From Opitutaceae bacterium (GTDB lineage: Bacteria > Verrucomicrobiota > Verrucomicrobiia > Opitutales > Opitutaceae), in the NCBI GenBank assembly GCA_005792355.1, contig SXSC01000040.1:1-47265 (forward strand): a stretch of 47,265 nucleotides of DNA, in the 5' to 3' direction. Position numbers and translations under genes: made by a program. Position 1 is the stretch's first letter. Every line of letters starts with the position of its first letter. The notes beneath the pieces were generated by a model. The model worked only from the letters and a program-made list of their open reading frames with translations. It did no database searches and was not told the DNA's origin. Shown here in pieces: positions 19,201-26,671 of this stretch.

Positions 19201-19278
19201 TCCAACTCGCCGGGCCTGCTCCGCTCGCGGGAGATTCTCGGACCGATCTGGACCATCGGGGTGCGCGGGCGGTTCTGA
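16276..19278 (+). CDS. TonB-dependent receptor with CarboxypepD_reg domain
   Basis: Protein of 1000 residues. A signal peptide (about 1-38, ending PAQS) is followed by a carboxypeptidase regulatory-like beta-sandwich (about 43-120: GKITGRIFNPATQQYVRNAEIRV, DGSYVLTNV), a TonB-box-like stretch (KDEIVKLGTFVVSSEREG), and a plug with NIGEFVKYMPGVVID, IGGLDPKYVGISMDG, and IEVSKTLTASMDADAPAGSINL. The barrel ends in VRGRF. It resembles the receptor at 44087 closely (both have AKAIMDQR and GNxGEFxKxxPGV), so they are paralogues. Divergent from the iol operon and behind a LacI-type site and two TGTCAC palindromes, it is a good candidate for uptake of an inositol-containing ligand; the substrate is inferred from context only. 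Confidence 0.93.
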   Translation: MKTAHPPVRATARCLRSLLRLGLTWLLTSGIANLAPAQSAGTGKITGRIFNPATQQYVRNAEIRVDGTDSVAYSGDDGSYVLTNVAGNEAGLTVTYTGYDVAAARVTLGGDRVATQNFELRGSTYQAAARKDEIVKLGTFVVSSEREGNAKAIMDQRAALNMKNVVATDNFGEVTSGNIGEFVKYMPGVVIDYTQSDARAARIGGLDPKYVGISMDGMRMANAASGSFGSASRGFEFEQASINSIESIEVSKTLTASMDADAPAGSINLKSKNAFERKGRELVVDATLAANTYAFTLRKTPGPDDGKHYKAFPGLKASYSESFGGRFGVQLNVGTNLVYTEQENGTTNYDHSNPTRGPFITQLSFRNGPKITRRDSFGANFDYKLSDRLVFSLRTAGSHLNDEYINRAIAFIANAAQIDPASTLTKVIALPTANANTRMEETQGHRNRLNDTVTYTPKIVYKLADATITAGGGYSRSRTHYVDVSGGFFNNVIARLTRMSWQAERDSTIQPGWRMTQLSGRPWSDPNSLGRDDPNANNIRSREFSGQNQIFMGYVDGKKVFNLGGLPLTVQGGIKTRLTTHDVEWDRSAQWTYVGPTGVQTNAVFPIHQVMNFDPKIGGNMTQLNLPYVDPTKLQKVYLDNPSWFVPDAVPNFRTALTAPRGLKEQVDAYFVETSTRLNRLRLNLGARHEETRTVGKVFEILPGARIPSNLTPGTIPYINYQYSPGRKNQYGDYGNWFFSGGAKYEFARNFVLQLAVAQSILRPSYDNLAGVITIDDVNRIVSVPNPGLKPETSDKYFASLQYYLEPAGTIAVSAYELNIKNLSSTRRQPTTAEAAGYGDDPAYAGYSFSQVTNFPGTQKMKGLDLEYSQQLVFLPGVWRGLSVFGSISRTVSELQLVGVVPKAANGGIRFSNHKFNIQLRATWQSAKIDGFGTNEIRWQAERLLADLSAGYKINRTYELTLSGRNITDAFQDYYSNSPGLLRSREILGPIWTIGVRGRF

Positions 19279-19497
19279 GATCTGCCTACCTGCGGCGGGA
19301 TCGAACGACTATCCGCGGCCACGACGACGCAATGTCGCGGTCTGGCAGCACGAGGCTGAGGGACTGCGGCATGACGGTCAGAGCGGTCCGCTTCTTTGGC
19401 AGGCCGCCGGCCCAGGCCGCGGGGTGGCCAGCCCCAGCCAGGCAACCGTCAGTTTGGAGGTGCGCCCCATCGGCAAGGCAAACGGCGCTGATGGTTG

Positions 19498-19511
19498 ACT
19501 ACGGCCGTAGT
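19498..19511. promoter_or_regulatory. Palindrome before the toxin-antitoxin pair
   Basis: Perfect ACTACGGCCGTAGT, 21 bases upstream of the antitoxin ATG. Toxin-antitoxin pairs commonly repress themselves through such a dyad, and the ribbon-helix-helix antitoxin is the expected binder. This role is inferred from position. The gap 19279-19497 shows nothing else. Confidence 0.45.
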
Positions 19512-19532
19512 TTTGGTCTGCTCGTCACTACT

Positions 19533-19745
19533 ATGAAGGAATTCCCCATCTCCACCCGTTATACCGCCGATGAACTGAAGCAACTCGATCAGACGGCCCG
19601 GCAGTGCAAGATGTCGCGGGCTGAGCTGATTCATGCCCGGTCTCTCGGCAAGATCGTGACCACTCACGAACTCGCCGATTGGGCCGAAGCCGAGCTGGCA
19701 AAAACCGCTGTGCGCAAGGATCGCCGTGGTTCCCGCGCTGCTTGA
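19533..19745 (+). CDS. VapB-type ribbon-helix-helix antitoxin
   Basis: Small protein of 70 residues starting MKEFPISTRYTADELKQLDQ. The first 40 residues fit a ribbon-helix-helix DNA-binding fold: a short strand (FPISTRY), helix A (TADELKQLDQTARQCK), turn (MS) and helix B (RAELIHARSL). The tail (ADWAEAELAKTAVRKDRRG) is charged and would neutralise the toxin. The ATG at 19533 is chosen because the longer frame upstream is arginine- and proline-rich nonsense. It overlaps the toxin gene by 20 bases, as expected for a co-translated pair, and a perfect palindrome lies just upstream. Confidence 0.75.
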   Translation: MKEFPISTRYTADELKQLDQTARQCKMSRAELIHARSLGKIVTTHELADWAEAELAKTAVRKDRRGSRAA

Positions 19746-20142
19746 TTCATCTTTCCTGATCGATCTCGAGCGCGAGATTCAGTCCGGTGTCGCCGGGTCG
19801 GCCATGGCTTGGTTGCGCCGGAATCGCGGGCTGGCCCAGCGGCCGTTGATTGTGAGCTGTGTTTCCGCCGCCGAATTTCTTGAGGGCTGCGCCGATTCCG
19901 ATGAAGGCATGAAGTTCATTTGCCGCTATATTCCGCAAGGCATGGGCTTTCAGCACGCGGCAAAGTGTGCCGAGCTGCAACGACGGGCGCGAAAGTCTGG
20001 CAAACGCTATGGCGAGAACGATGCGTGGCAGATGGCCTTCGCCGAACGCGCCCAGGCATCGATCGTCGGTCGCGACCGCAAGGCCTTCCTCCATCTGGGC
20101 GCACGCTATGAGCAATTCGACCGTGTCCCGCGTTTCTCATGA
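19726..20142 (+). CDS. VapC-type PIN-domain toxin ribonuclease
   Basis: Protein of 138 residues with the PIN fold. The acidic metal-binding residues are all visible: Asp7 in PALLDSSFLID, Glu50 in SAAEFLEG, Asp99 in GENDAWQMA, and Asp117 in GRDRKAFLHL. VapC toxins are Mg-dependent ribonucleases, often cutting initiator tRNA or rRNA loops; the target here is unknown. The start is a GTG at 19726, inside the antitoxin gene, because the family motif LLDxxFLI must lie near the N-terminus. The stop overlaps the ATG of the following SDR gene by 4 bases, so the toxin and a metabolic gene are translationally linked, which is unusual. Confidence 0.82.
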   Translation: MVPALLDSSFLIDLEREIQSGVAGSAMAWLRRNRGLAQRPLIVSCVSAAEFLEGCADSDEGMKFICRYIPQGMGFQHAAKCAELQRRARKSGKRYGENDAWQMAFAERAQASIVGRDRKAFLHLGARYEQFDRVPRFS

Positions 20143-20939
20143 GCCCTCGTTCCGCCGACCCGGGCGCCGCTGATTCCGCGTCGCTGTTTTCCCTCCAGGG
20201 CCGTCGCGCGCTCATCACCGGCGCCGGGCAGGGCATCGGCCTGTCGCTGGCGCGCGGCCTGGCGACGGCCGGCGCGGAACTTTTCCTGAACGATCTCGAT
20301 CCCACCCGCCTCGCGAGCGCCGTGGCGACGCTGCGCGGCGAAGGCTTTCAGGTGACCGGCCGCTGCTTCGATGTGGCGAAGGAGACCGAGGTCGCGGCGG
20401 GCGTGGCCGGGCTGGAACTGGGCGAAGCCGGCATCGACATCCTGATCAACACTGCCGGCATCCACCGGCGCGCGCCGCTTGAGGCGATGCCGCTCGAGTC
20501 GTGGCAGGCGGTGCTCGACGTAAATCTCACCAGTGCGTTCCTCGTGGCGCGCGCCGTGGTCCCCGGCATGCTGCGCCGGGGAGCCGGCAAGATCATCAAC
20601 CTCTGTTCGCTCAACTCGGAGATCTCGCGGCCGACGATTGCGAATTACTCCGCGGCGAAAGGGGGCCTGAAGATGCTCACGCGGGCGATGGCGGTGGAGT
20701 GGGGCGGCCGCAACCTCCAGACCAACGGCATCGCGCCGGGCTACCTGCGGACGGACATGACGGGAGTGCTGACGATCGATCCGGTCTGGGAGCGCACCAT
20801 CTGCAACCGGACCCCGGCGGGCCGCTGGGGTGAACCGCGGGAGCTCATCGGCACGGCGGTGTTTCTCGCGTCGCGCGCCTCGGATTTCGTCAACGGGCAG
20901 ATCATCGTCGTGGACGGAGGGTTGCTGGCGGCGTTGTGA
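20139..20939 (+). CDS. SDR-family oxidoreductase (gluconate 5-dehydrogenase-like)
   Basis: Protein of 266 residues, a classical short-chain dehydrogenase. The cofactor motif is TGAGQGIG (27-34), followed by NTAG (104-107; the usual form is NNAG), Asn129, Ser157 in LCSLNSEIS, and the catalytic Tyr170-x3-Lys174 in YSAAK. The C-terminal RTPAGRWGEPRELIGTAVFLAS and VNGQIIVVDGG are typical of the gluconate 5-dehydrogenase / 2-deoxygluconate 3-dehydrogenase group. In this locus it could act on an inosose, a keto-gluconate or another polyol, but the substrate is not shown by sequence. It begins inside the VapC stop codon and is followed by 247 bases carrying the operator for the next receptor. Confidence 0.85.
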   Translation: MSPRSADPGAADSASLFSLQGRRALITGAGQGIGLSLARGLATAGAELFLNDLDPTRLASAVATLRGEGFQVTGRCFDVAKETEVAAGVAGLELGEAGIDILINTAGIHRRAPLEAMPLESWQAVLDVNLTSAFLVARAVVPGMLRRGAGKIINLCSLNSEISRPTIANYSAAKGGLKMLTRAMAVEWGGRNLQTNGIAPGYLRTDMTGVLTIDPVWERTICNRTPAGRWGEPRELIGTAVFLASRASDFVNGQIIVVDGGLLAAL

Positions 20940-21064
20940 CGCGGGCCTTCAGCATGGGAATTCGTGCTGGAAGTGAAACAACAAAGGCAACCGGCCGGCG
21001 GGCGCGCTTTGGCCGAACAGCCGGCGGATTCACTGGTCATCGACGGAACGAGAATCGAATGAAA

Positions 21065-21100
21065 TTGACAGAATCAAGGCGCGAAATGTAAACGATTACA
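21065..21100 (+). promoter_or_regulatory. Promoter with LacI-type operator before receptor 21187
   Basis: TTGACA at 21065-21070 matches a -35 box. The operator TGTAAACGATTACA at 21087-21100, the best LacI-type site in the window (13 of 14 palindromic), covers the expected -10 position. Repressor binding here would block RNA polymerase directly. Strand is chosen from the following gene. Confidence 0.55.
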
Positions 21101-21186
21101 GGAATCCCATTCCGTGCCTTTCCCCCGGTTCGTTTCCGGCGGTCCTCCGCCCGGACGTCCGCATTTCAACTCCGCCGTTTTCCCTC

Positions 21187-23988
21187 ATGAAAATCCCCAT
21201 CCCTGTCTCGCTCCTCCAATGCGGCGCCGGCCATGGCCGGCGACTGTTCGCTGGTTTGCTCATCGTCGGTCTGAGCCTGGCCGTCGCTCACGCCCAAGTC
21301 GCGAACGGATCGCTTGCCGGAAAAGTGCTGGATGGCAAAAGCGTGCCGTTGGCGGGCGCGCTGATCACCCTGAATGGTACCTCGCTCGAGGCCTCAACGG
21401 ATCGGGAGGGCGATTTTTATTTCGGTAGCGTGCCCCCCGGCAACTACACCGTGCATATTTCCTATCTGGGTCTGCCACCCAAGGATCAAGGTGTGACGGT
21501 GAGTGCCGGGCAGCGGGCGACGCTCAACCTCACTCTGGGCAGCGACGTGGTCCGGATGCAGGCGTTCACCGTTGAAGGCAGCCGCAGCGGCCAGGCCAAG
21601 GCGCTCAACCTCCAACGCGCGTCGGAAAACCTGAAGGAGCTGATCGCCGCCGACGCCATCGGCCGTTTCCCGGATCACAACGCCTCCGAGTCGCTCCAGC
21701 GCATGGGCAGCATCGCGCTCGAACGTGATCAGGGCGACGGGCGGTTCGTCTCCATCCGGGGTCTCTACGGCGATCTCAACAGCACCCAGCTCAACGGCGT
21801 GAACATCCCCTCCTCGGAAAATGGCACGCGTCGCGTGAACTTCGACGCCATCCCCACCGAGACGCTCGACGGCATCGAGCTGACGAAAGCCGTCACCCCC
21901 GACATGGACGCCGACGCCATCGGCGGCAGCATCAATCTGAAAACGAAGACCGCCTTCAGTCAGGAAGGCCGCATCTTCCACCTTTCCGGCGAAGGCGTGT
22001 ATAACGATTTTTCCGAAAAATGGGGTCACAAGCTCGGCCTCAGCTACGGCCAGCGGTTCGCCGGCGACAAGTGGGGCTTCGTCGTTTCCGGCAGCGATTC
22101 GGTCAAGCACCATGCCGCGCTCGATAGTGAAGCGAGCACACCCTGGGTGCTCAAGGGCGGAGTGATGGTGCCGGACGGCAACCTCGATCTCCGCGAATAC
22201 CGCGTGCGCCGCGTCCGCCAGGGCGTGAGCGGTTCGCTCGATTTTCACCCGACCAAGGACGATGTATTTTTCCTTCGGGGCACCTACAATCACTTCTCCG
22301 ACACGGAGAACCGCTTCCGCGAACTCTTTCGCAATACCGCCGCGACGACCACGGTGATCGACGCCACGCACGGCACCGTGGCCGGCCGTCCGATCCAGAT
22401 CGATGTCAAGGATCGCACCGAGGATCAGAATTTCTACAGCGTCAGCGCCGGTGGCGAACACGCGCGTGGTCCGCTGCGCGTCGATTACACCGCCGCTTAC
22501 TCGCAGGCCGAGCTGCCCGATCCGTTCCGCAGCGAATATGTCTTCCAAAGCCCCAATACGAGCTGGGCCTACGATCTCACGAACGGATACGTGCCGAAAC
22601 TCAGCGGCGCCTACACCACCGCGATCACGCCAAACAGCTTCACGCTGAACAGCCATCGTGTGCGCAAGGCCCTCCAGCAAGACAAGGAGCTGACGCTGTT
22701 CGCGAACGTGCGCGGCGACACCAAGTTTGGCGAACTGCCCGGCTATTGGAAAATCGGCGCCAAGTATCGCGACCGTCAGAAGACATCCGACACCGAGGAT
22801 ACCCGCTACAACGCCAACGCGGCCGTCAATCTCGGCGCGCTGAGTCTCGCCCGCACGAGCGACTTCCGCGCCGCGTCGTCCAGCCCGTTCATCTCGATCA
22901 ATCCGGTGGCGTTCGACGGCTACTTCCGCGCCACCCCGGCGGCCTTTGTGCGCAACCCGATCACCTCGGCTTTCGGATCGCGCTCGGTCGACTACACCAC
23001 CAACGAGGATGTCGCCGCCGGTTACGCGATGGCGAGCGTCACCTCCGGCAACCTGACCGTCCTCGGCGGCCTGCGCGTCGAGCGGACGAAGTTCAACACC
23101 CGCGGCTTTGCCGTCACGGCGCCGAATACCGCGGCGCAGGTCTTCACGCCCACCTCGTTGTCAAATTCGTACACCAACTGGCTGCCGGGCGTCCATGGGC
23201 GTTACAAGCTCGGCAAGCAGGCGCAACTTCGCGCCTCCTTCAACCAAAGCCTCGCCCGTCCCAATTACGGAGATTCCGCCGGCACGGACAACATCGACAA
23301 TGCCGCGCTCCTCGAAACCCGCGGTAACCCCAAGCTGAAGCCGTATGAGGCGGACAACTTCGATCTGTCGATCGAATTTTACCCGAAGGCCCTCGGCGTT
23401 TGGTCGGCGGGCGTGTTCGCGAAAGACATCAAGAATTTCATCTTCTCGCAGACCCTGGCGGGCGCCGGCCAGGGCGGCCTCGATCTGCGCACACCGCTCA
23501 ACGGGACCAAGGCCACGCTCCGCGGCCTTGAGCTCACCTGGCAGCAGAATCTCACGATGCTCCCGTCTCCCTTTGACGGCCTCGGGGTGTACAGCAATTA
23601 CACCGTCACGGACAGCAAGGCCAATTACGGCGCCGCCCGCCCGGGCGAGAGTCTGCCGTTTTCACGGCAGTCGAAGAGCATGGGCAATCTGGCCTTCTCC
23701 TACGAAAAGTACGGCGTCTTCGTCCGCGTTTCACTCAACTATCGCAGCCCCTTTATCGAGGAGGGCGGCATCGGATCCAACAAGGCCACCGATCTCTGGG
23801 TCGACGACCACACGCAGATCGATATCAGCACCAACTACCGGCTGACCAAGCGCCTCACAATCTACGCCGAACTGCTCAACGTAAACGAGGAGCCCTACAT
23901 CATGCACTGGACGGAAAACGGGAATCTCCTGCGCAAGGCCGAATACTACAAGTTCGGCGCCAATCTCGGGATCAAGTTCAAGTTGTGA
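21187..23988 (+). CDS. TonB-dependent receptor, CarboxypepD_reg type, upstream of phytase
   Basis: Protein of 933 residues: signal peptide (about 1-36), CarboxypepD_reg domain (about 38-120: GSLAGKVLDGKSVPLAGA, DREGDFYFGSVPPGNYTV), then a plug with AADAIGRFPDHNASESLQRM, RFVSIRGLYGDLNSTQLNG, and PDMDADAIGGSINLKTK. This plug form is that of the TonB-Xanth-Caul type subfamily known from Xanthomonas and Caulobacter. The barrel ends LGIKFKL. It is followed after 98 bases by the phytase and importer genes in the same direction, and preceded by the best LacI-type operator. I infer that it imports phytate or an inositol phosphate; the sequence alone does not prove the ligand. Confidence 0.93.
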   Translation: MKIPIPVSLLQCGAGHGRRLFAGLLIVGLSLAVAHAQVANGSLAGKVLDGKSVPLAGALITLNGTSLEASTDREGDFYFGSVPPGNYTVHISYLGLPPKDQGVTVSAGQRATLNLTLGSDVVRMQAFTVEGSRSGQAKALNLQRASENLKELIAADAIGRFPDHNASESLQRMGSIALERDQGDGRFVSIRGLYGDLNSTQLNGVNIPSSENGTRRVNFDAIPTETLDGIELTKAVTPDMDADAIGGSINLKTKTAFSQEGRIFHLSGEGVYNDFSEKWGHKLGLSYGQRFAGDKWGFVVSGSDSVKHHAALDSEASTPWVLKGGVMVPDGNLDLREYRVRRVRQGVSGSLDFHPTKDDVFFLRGTYNHFSDTENRFRELFRNTAATTTVIDATHGTVAGRPIQIDVKDRTEDQNFYSVSAGGEHARGPLRVDYTAAYSQAELPDPFRSEYVFQSPNTSWAYDLTNGYVPKLSGAYTTAITPNSFTLNSHRVRKALQQDKELTLFANVRGDTKFGELPGYWKIGAKYRDRQKTSDTEDTRYNANAAVNLGALSLARTSDFRAASSSPFISINPVAFDGYFRATPAAFVRNPITSAFGSRSVDYTTNEDVAAGYAMASVTSGNLTVLGGLRVERTKFNTRGFAVTAPNTAAQVFTPTSLSNSYTNWLPGVHGRYKLGKQAQLRASFNQSLARPNYGDSAGTDNIDNAALLETRGNPKLKPYEADNFDLSIEFYPKALGVWSAGVFAKDIKNFIFSQTLAGAGQGGLDLRTPLNGTKATLRGLELTWQQNLTMLPSPFDGLGVYSNYTVTDSKANYGAARPGESLPFSRQSKSMGNLAFSYEKYGVFVRVSLNYRSPFIEEGGIGSNKATDLWVDDHTQIDISTNYRLTKRLTIYAELLNVNEEPYIMHWTENGNLLRKAEYYKFGANLGIKFKL

Positions 23989-24008
23989 AGTCGCGGTCGT
24001 GGCGGCGG

Positions 24009-24072
24009 GGCGTCTGTCTGGCCGACAACGTCCGTGCAACGTTCCGCCAGCGGCGTCCGCACGACAGACGCC
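24009..24072 (+). repeat. Inverted repeat just before the phytase start
   Basis: Arms GGCGTCTGTC (24009-24018) and GACAGACGCC (24063-24072), perfect over 10 bases, lie between the receptor stop and the phytase ATG at 24087. An inner AACGT/ACGTT pair could extend the structure. It may stabilise the transcript end of the receptor gene or lower readthrough into phytase; no T tract follows. Confidence 0.4.
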
Positions 24073-24086
24073 GTCCCTTTCCGGTT

Positions 24087-25163
24087 ATGAAACTCCTCCG
24101 TTGCTGTTCGCTCCTCCTCTTCGTTCCGCTCACTGGTGCCTGCGCCCCCGGCACCACCGCGCCGGTGCCCGGTGCCCTCAAGCCCCGCGTGGTCACCGAG
24201 CCGACCCAACACGACACCGACGATCCCGCGATCTGGATTCACCCGACCGACCGCGCAAAGAGCCTTGTCATCGGCACCGACAAAGATTCCGACGGTGCGC
24301 TCTACGTTTACGACCTCGCGGGCAAGATCGTAAACCGCGTCGGCGGACTCAGGCGTCCGAACAACGTCGACCTCGCCTATGGCGTGATGCTTGGCGGCAA
24401 GTCGACGGACATCGTTGTCACGACCGAGCGCGAGATGCAGCGGCTGCGGATTTTTTCCCTGCCCGACATGGCGAGCGTGGACAAAGGCGACCTCGTCGTT
24501 TTCGGCGGCGACAAAAACCGTGCGCCGATGGGCGTCGCCCTCTACCGGCGCCCACGCGACGGCGCCCTGTTTGCGATCGTTGGCGGCAAATCCGGTCCCG
24601 CCACCGGTTACCTCGGGCAATATCGTCTCGGGGACGACGGCACCGGCCACGTCGCCATGGCCCTGGTCCGTCAGTTCGGCGCCTACAGCGGCAAAAAGGA
24701 AATCGAGGCCATCGCGGTCGATGCCGAGCTCGGTTACGTTTATTACTCCGATGAGACGGTGGGCGTCCACAAATACGCCGTCGATCCCGACGCGCCCGAC
24801 GCCAATCGGGAGTTGGCCCTCTTCGCCACCACCGGCTACGCGAGCGACCACGAGGGCATATCGATCTACAAGTTGGGCGATGGCACCGGCTACCTTCTCG
24901 TCTCCGATCAACAGGCGAACCAATTCCGCCTCTACCCGCGCGAGGGCGCGCCCGGGAGGCCGCACGAACATCCGTTGCTCAAGACGGTGCCCGTCTCCGC
25001 GATCGAGAGCGACGGCAGCGAAGTCACCAGTCTTTCGCTTGGCCCGAAGTTCCCCCACGGCCTGCTGGTGGCGATGAGCAATGGTCGGGTGTTCCATTAC
25101 TATTCCTGGGACGATGTCGCGGGCGGGGACCTGCGGCGCGCGCCGCCGGATTCTGCCCGTTGA
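24087..25163 (+). CDS. Beta-propeller phytase (3-phytase), probably lipoprotein
   Basis: Protein of 358 residues that should remove phosphate from myo-inositol hexakisphosphate in a Ca-dependent way. The start at 24087 gives a signal peptide with a lipobox-like LTGAC ending in Cys19 (the residue at -3 is Thr, not the usual Leu). Diagnostic propeller motifs follow in order: QHDTDDPAIWIHP (about 41-53), GTDKDSDGALYVYDL, RRPNNVDLAYG, KKEIEAIAVDAELGYVYYSDE, SDHEGISIYKL and LLVSDQQANQFRLY. Acidic residues in these provide the Ca and phosphate sites. Its stop overlaps the ATG of the ABC ATPase by one base (TGATG), so phytase and inositol importer are coupled. This gene anchors the interpretation of the whole locus. 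Confidence 0.93.
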   Translation: MKLLRCCSLLLFVPLTGACAPGTTAPVPGALKPRVVTEPTQHDTDDPAIWIHPTDRAKSLVIGTDKDSDGALYVYDLAGKIVNRVGGLRRPNNVDLAYGVMLGGKSTDIVVTTEREMQRLRIFSLPDMASVDKGDLVVFGGDKNRAPMGVALYRRPRDGALFAIVGGKSGPATGYLGQYRLGDDGTGHVAMALVRQFGAYSGKKEIEAIAVDAELGYVYYSDETVGVHKYAVDPDAPDANRELALFATTGYASDHEGISIYKLGDGTGYLLVSDQQANQFRLYPREGAPGRPHEHPLLKTVPVSAIESDGSEVTSLSLGPKFPHGLLVAMSNGRVFHYYSWDDVAGGDLRRAPPDSAR

Positions 25164-26662
25164 TGAGCACTTCCCCCAGCCCCGTGCTTGCGCTCCGGGG
25201 GATCCGGAAAGCGTTTCCCGGCGTGGTGGCGCTCGACGGCGTCGATCTCGAGCTGCTGGCCGGGGAGGTGCATGTGGTGCTGGGGGAGAACGGAGCGGGA
25301 AAATCGACCCTGATGAAAATCGTCAGTGGTGCGGTGGAGCGCGATGCCGGCGAGGTGCTCCTGGACGGGGAAGTGGTCAACCTCTCCGGGCCGCGCCACG
25401 CGCAGGCGCTCGGCATCGGCATCATTTATCAGGAATTCAACCTGGTTCCGCATCTGACCGCGGGAGAGAACATCCTGCTGGGCCGCGAGCCCTTGCTGGC
25501 GCCGGGGGTGATCGACCAGCGCCGGTTGTGGCGCGAGGCGCAGCGGCAGCTCGACGAATTGGGCGTGGCGATCGATGCGCGATCGATGGTCGGCGGGTTG
25601 AGCGTGGCGCGGCAGCAAATGGTCGAGGTGGCCAAGGCGCTCTCGCTGCGGGCGCGCATCTTGATCATGGATGAGCCAACCTCGGCGCTCACCGGGCAGG
25701 AGATCACGGAGCTCTTCGCGACGATTGGCCGACTGAAGGCACGTGGCGTCGCGATCGTGTATATCTCCCACCGGATGGAGGAAATTTTTGCGATCGGCGA
25801 TCGGGTGACGGTGCTGCGAGACGGCCGGCACGTGGGGACGCGGCGGCTGGGTGAGACCTCGCTGGCCGAATTGGTGCGAATGATGGTGGGCCGGGACGTG
25901 GCCGAGCAGTTTCCCAAGCGGCAGGCGATGGTGGGAGTCGAAGCGTTGCGAATCGAGGGGTTGCACCGCGACGGCGTGCTGCATGACATCAATCTCACGC
26001 TCCGGCGCGGCGAAGTGGTGGGGCTGGCGGGTCTCATGGGGTCGGGGCGAAGCGAGCTGGCGCGGGCGATTTTCGGTGCCGACGCGATCGACGGCGGACG
26101 GATATTTGTCCGTGGCGAGGAGAGGAAAATATCGTCGCCCCGGGTGGCGATCGAGCTCGGGATGGGATTTCTCACCGAGGATCGAAAGCGGCAGGGGCTC
26201 GTGCTGGTGCTTTCGGTGCGGGAAAACATCGGCCTGCCGAGTGTGGCCAGGTGGTCGCGGGCGGGCATCGTGCAGGCGTGGCGGGAAACCGCGGCGGCGG
26301 CGAAACAGATTGGCCACCTGCGAATCAAGACGCCCGGCCTGGGGCAAAGCGTCGCGTATCTCAGCGGTGGAAATCAGCAGAAAGTGGTGCTCGGGAAATG
26401 GCTCTGCCGCGAGTCGGACATCCTGATCTTCGACGAACCGACGCGCGGCATCGCGGTCGGCGCCAAAGCCGAGGTCTACCCGTTGATCAACCAGCTCGCC
26501 GCCCGGGGGGCGGCGATCCTCATGATTTCCTCCGAACTGCCGGACATTCTCGGCATGAGCGACCGAATTCTGGTGATGCACGCCGGCCGAATCGCCGGGC
26601 AGTTCACCGCGGCCGGGGCGACACCGGAGAAGGTGCTCGCTGCGGCGCTGGGTAACAACTGA
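25163..26662 (+). CDS. Sugar/inositol ABC importer, double ATPase subunit
   Basis: Protein of 499 residues with two nucleotide-binding domains, as in RbsA, XylG and the Caulobacter inositol ATPase IatA. Domain 1 has Walker A GENGAGKST (41-49), signature-like GGLSVARQQMVEVAKALS and Walker B ILIMDEPTSALT. Domain 2 has a degenerate Walker A region (GLMGSGRSELARAIFG), LSGGNQQKVVLGKWL and ILIFDEPTRGIAVG, the usual asymmetry in this family. It works with the permease and binding protein directly downstream (gaps of 9 and 11 bases). The substrate is not set by the ATPase; inositol is inferred from the phytase upstream and the iol genes. Confidence 0.92.
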   Translation: MSTSPSPVLALRGIRKAFPGVVALDGVDLELLAGEVHVVLGENGAGKSTLMKIVSGAVERDAGEVLLDGEVVNLSGPRHAQALGIGIIYQEFNLVPHLTAGENILLGREPLLAPGVIDQRRLWREAQRQLDELGVAIDARSMVGGLSVARQQMVEVAKALSLRARILIMDEPTSALTGQEITELFATIGRLKARGVAIVYISHRMEEIFAIGDRVTVLRDGRHVGTRRLGETSLAELVRMMVGRDVAEQFPKRQAMVGVEALRIEGLHRDGVLHDINLTLRRGEVVGLAGLMGSGRSELARAIFGADAIDGGRIFVRGEERKISSPRVAIELGMGFLTEDRKRQGLVLVLSVRENIGLPSVARWSRAGIVQAWRETAAAAKQIGHLRIKTPGLGQSVAYLSGGNQQKVVLGKWLCRESDILIFDEPTRGIAVGAKAEVYPLINQLAARGAAILMISSELPDILGMSDRILVMHAGRIAGQFTAAGATPEKVLAAALGNN

Positions 26663-26671
26663 TCGCCCCGC

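Noticed and set aside
21187..23988. SusC/SusD polysaccharide utilisation pair
   Set aside because: No SusD-like lipoprotein or glycoside hydrolase is found beside any of the five receptors.
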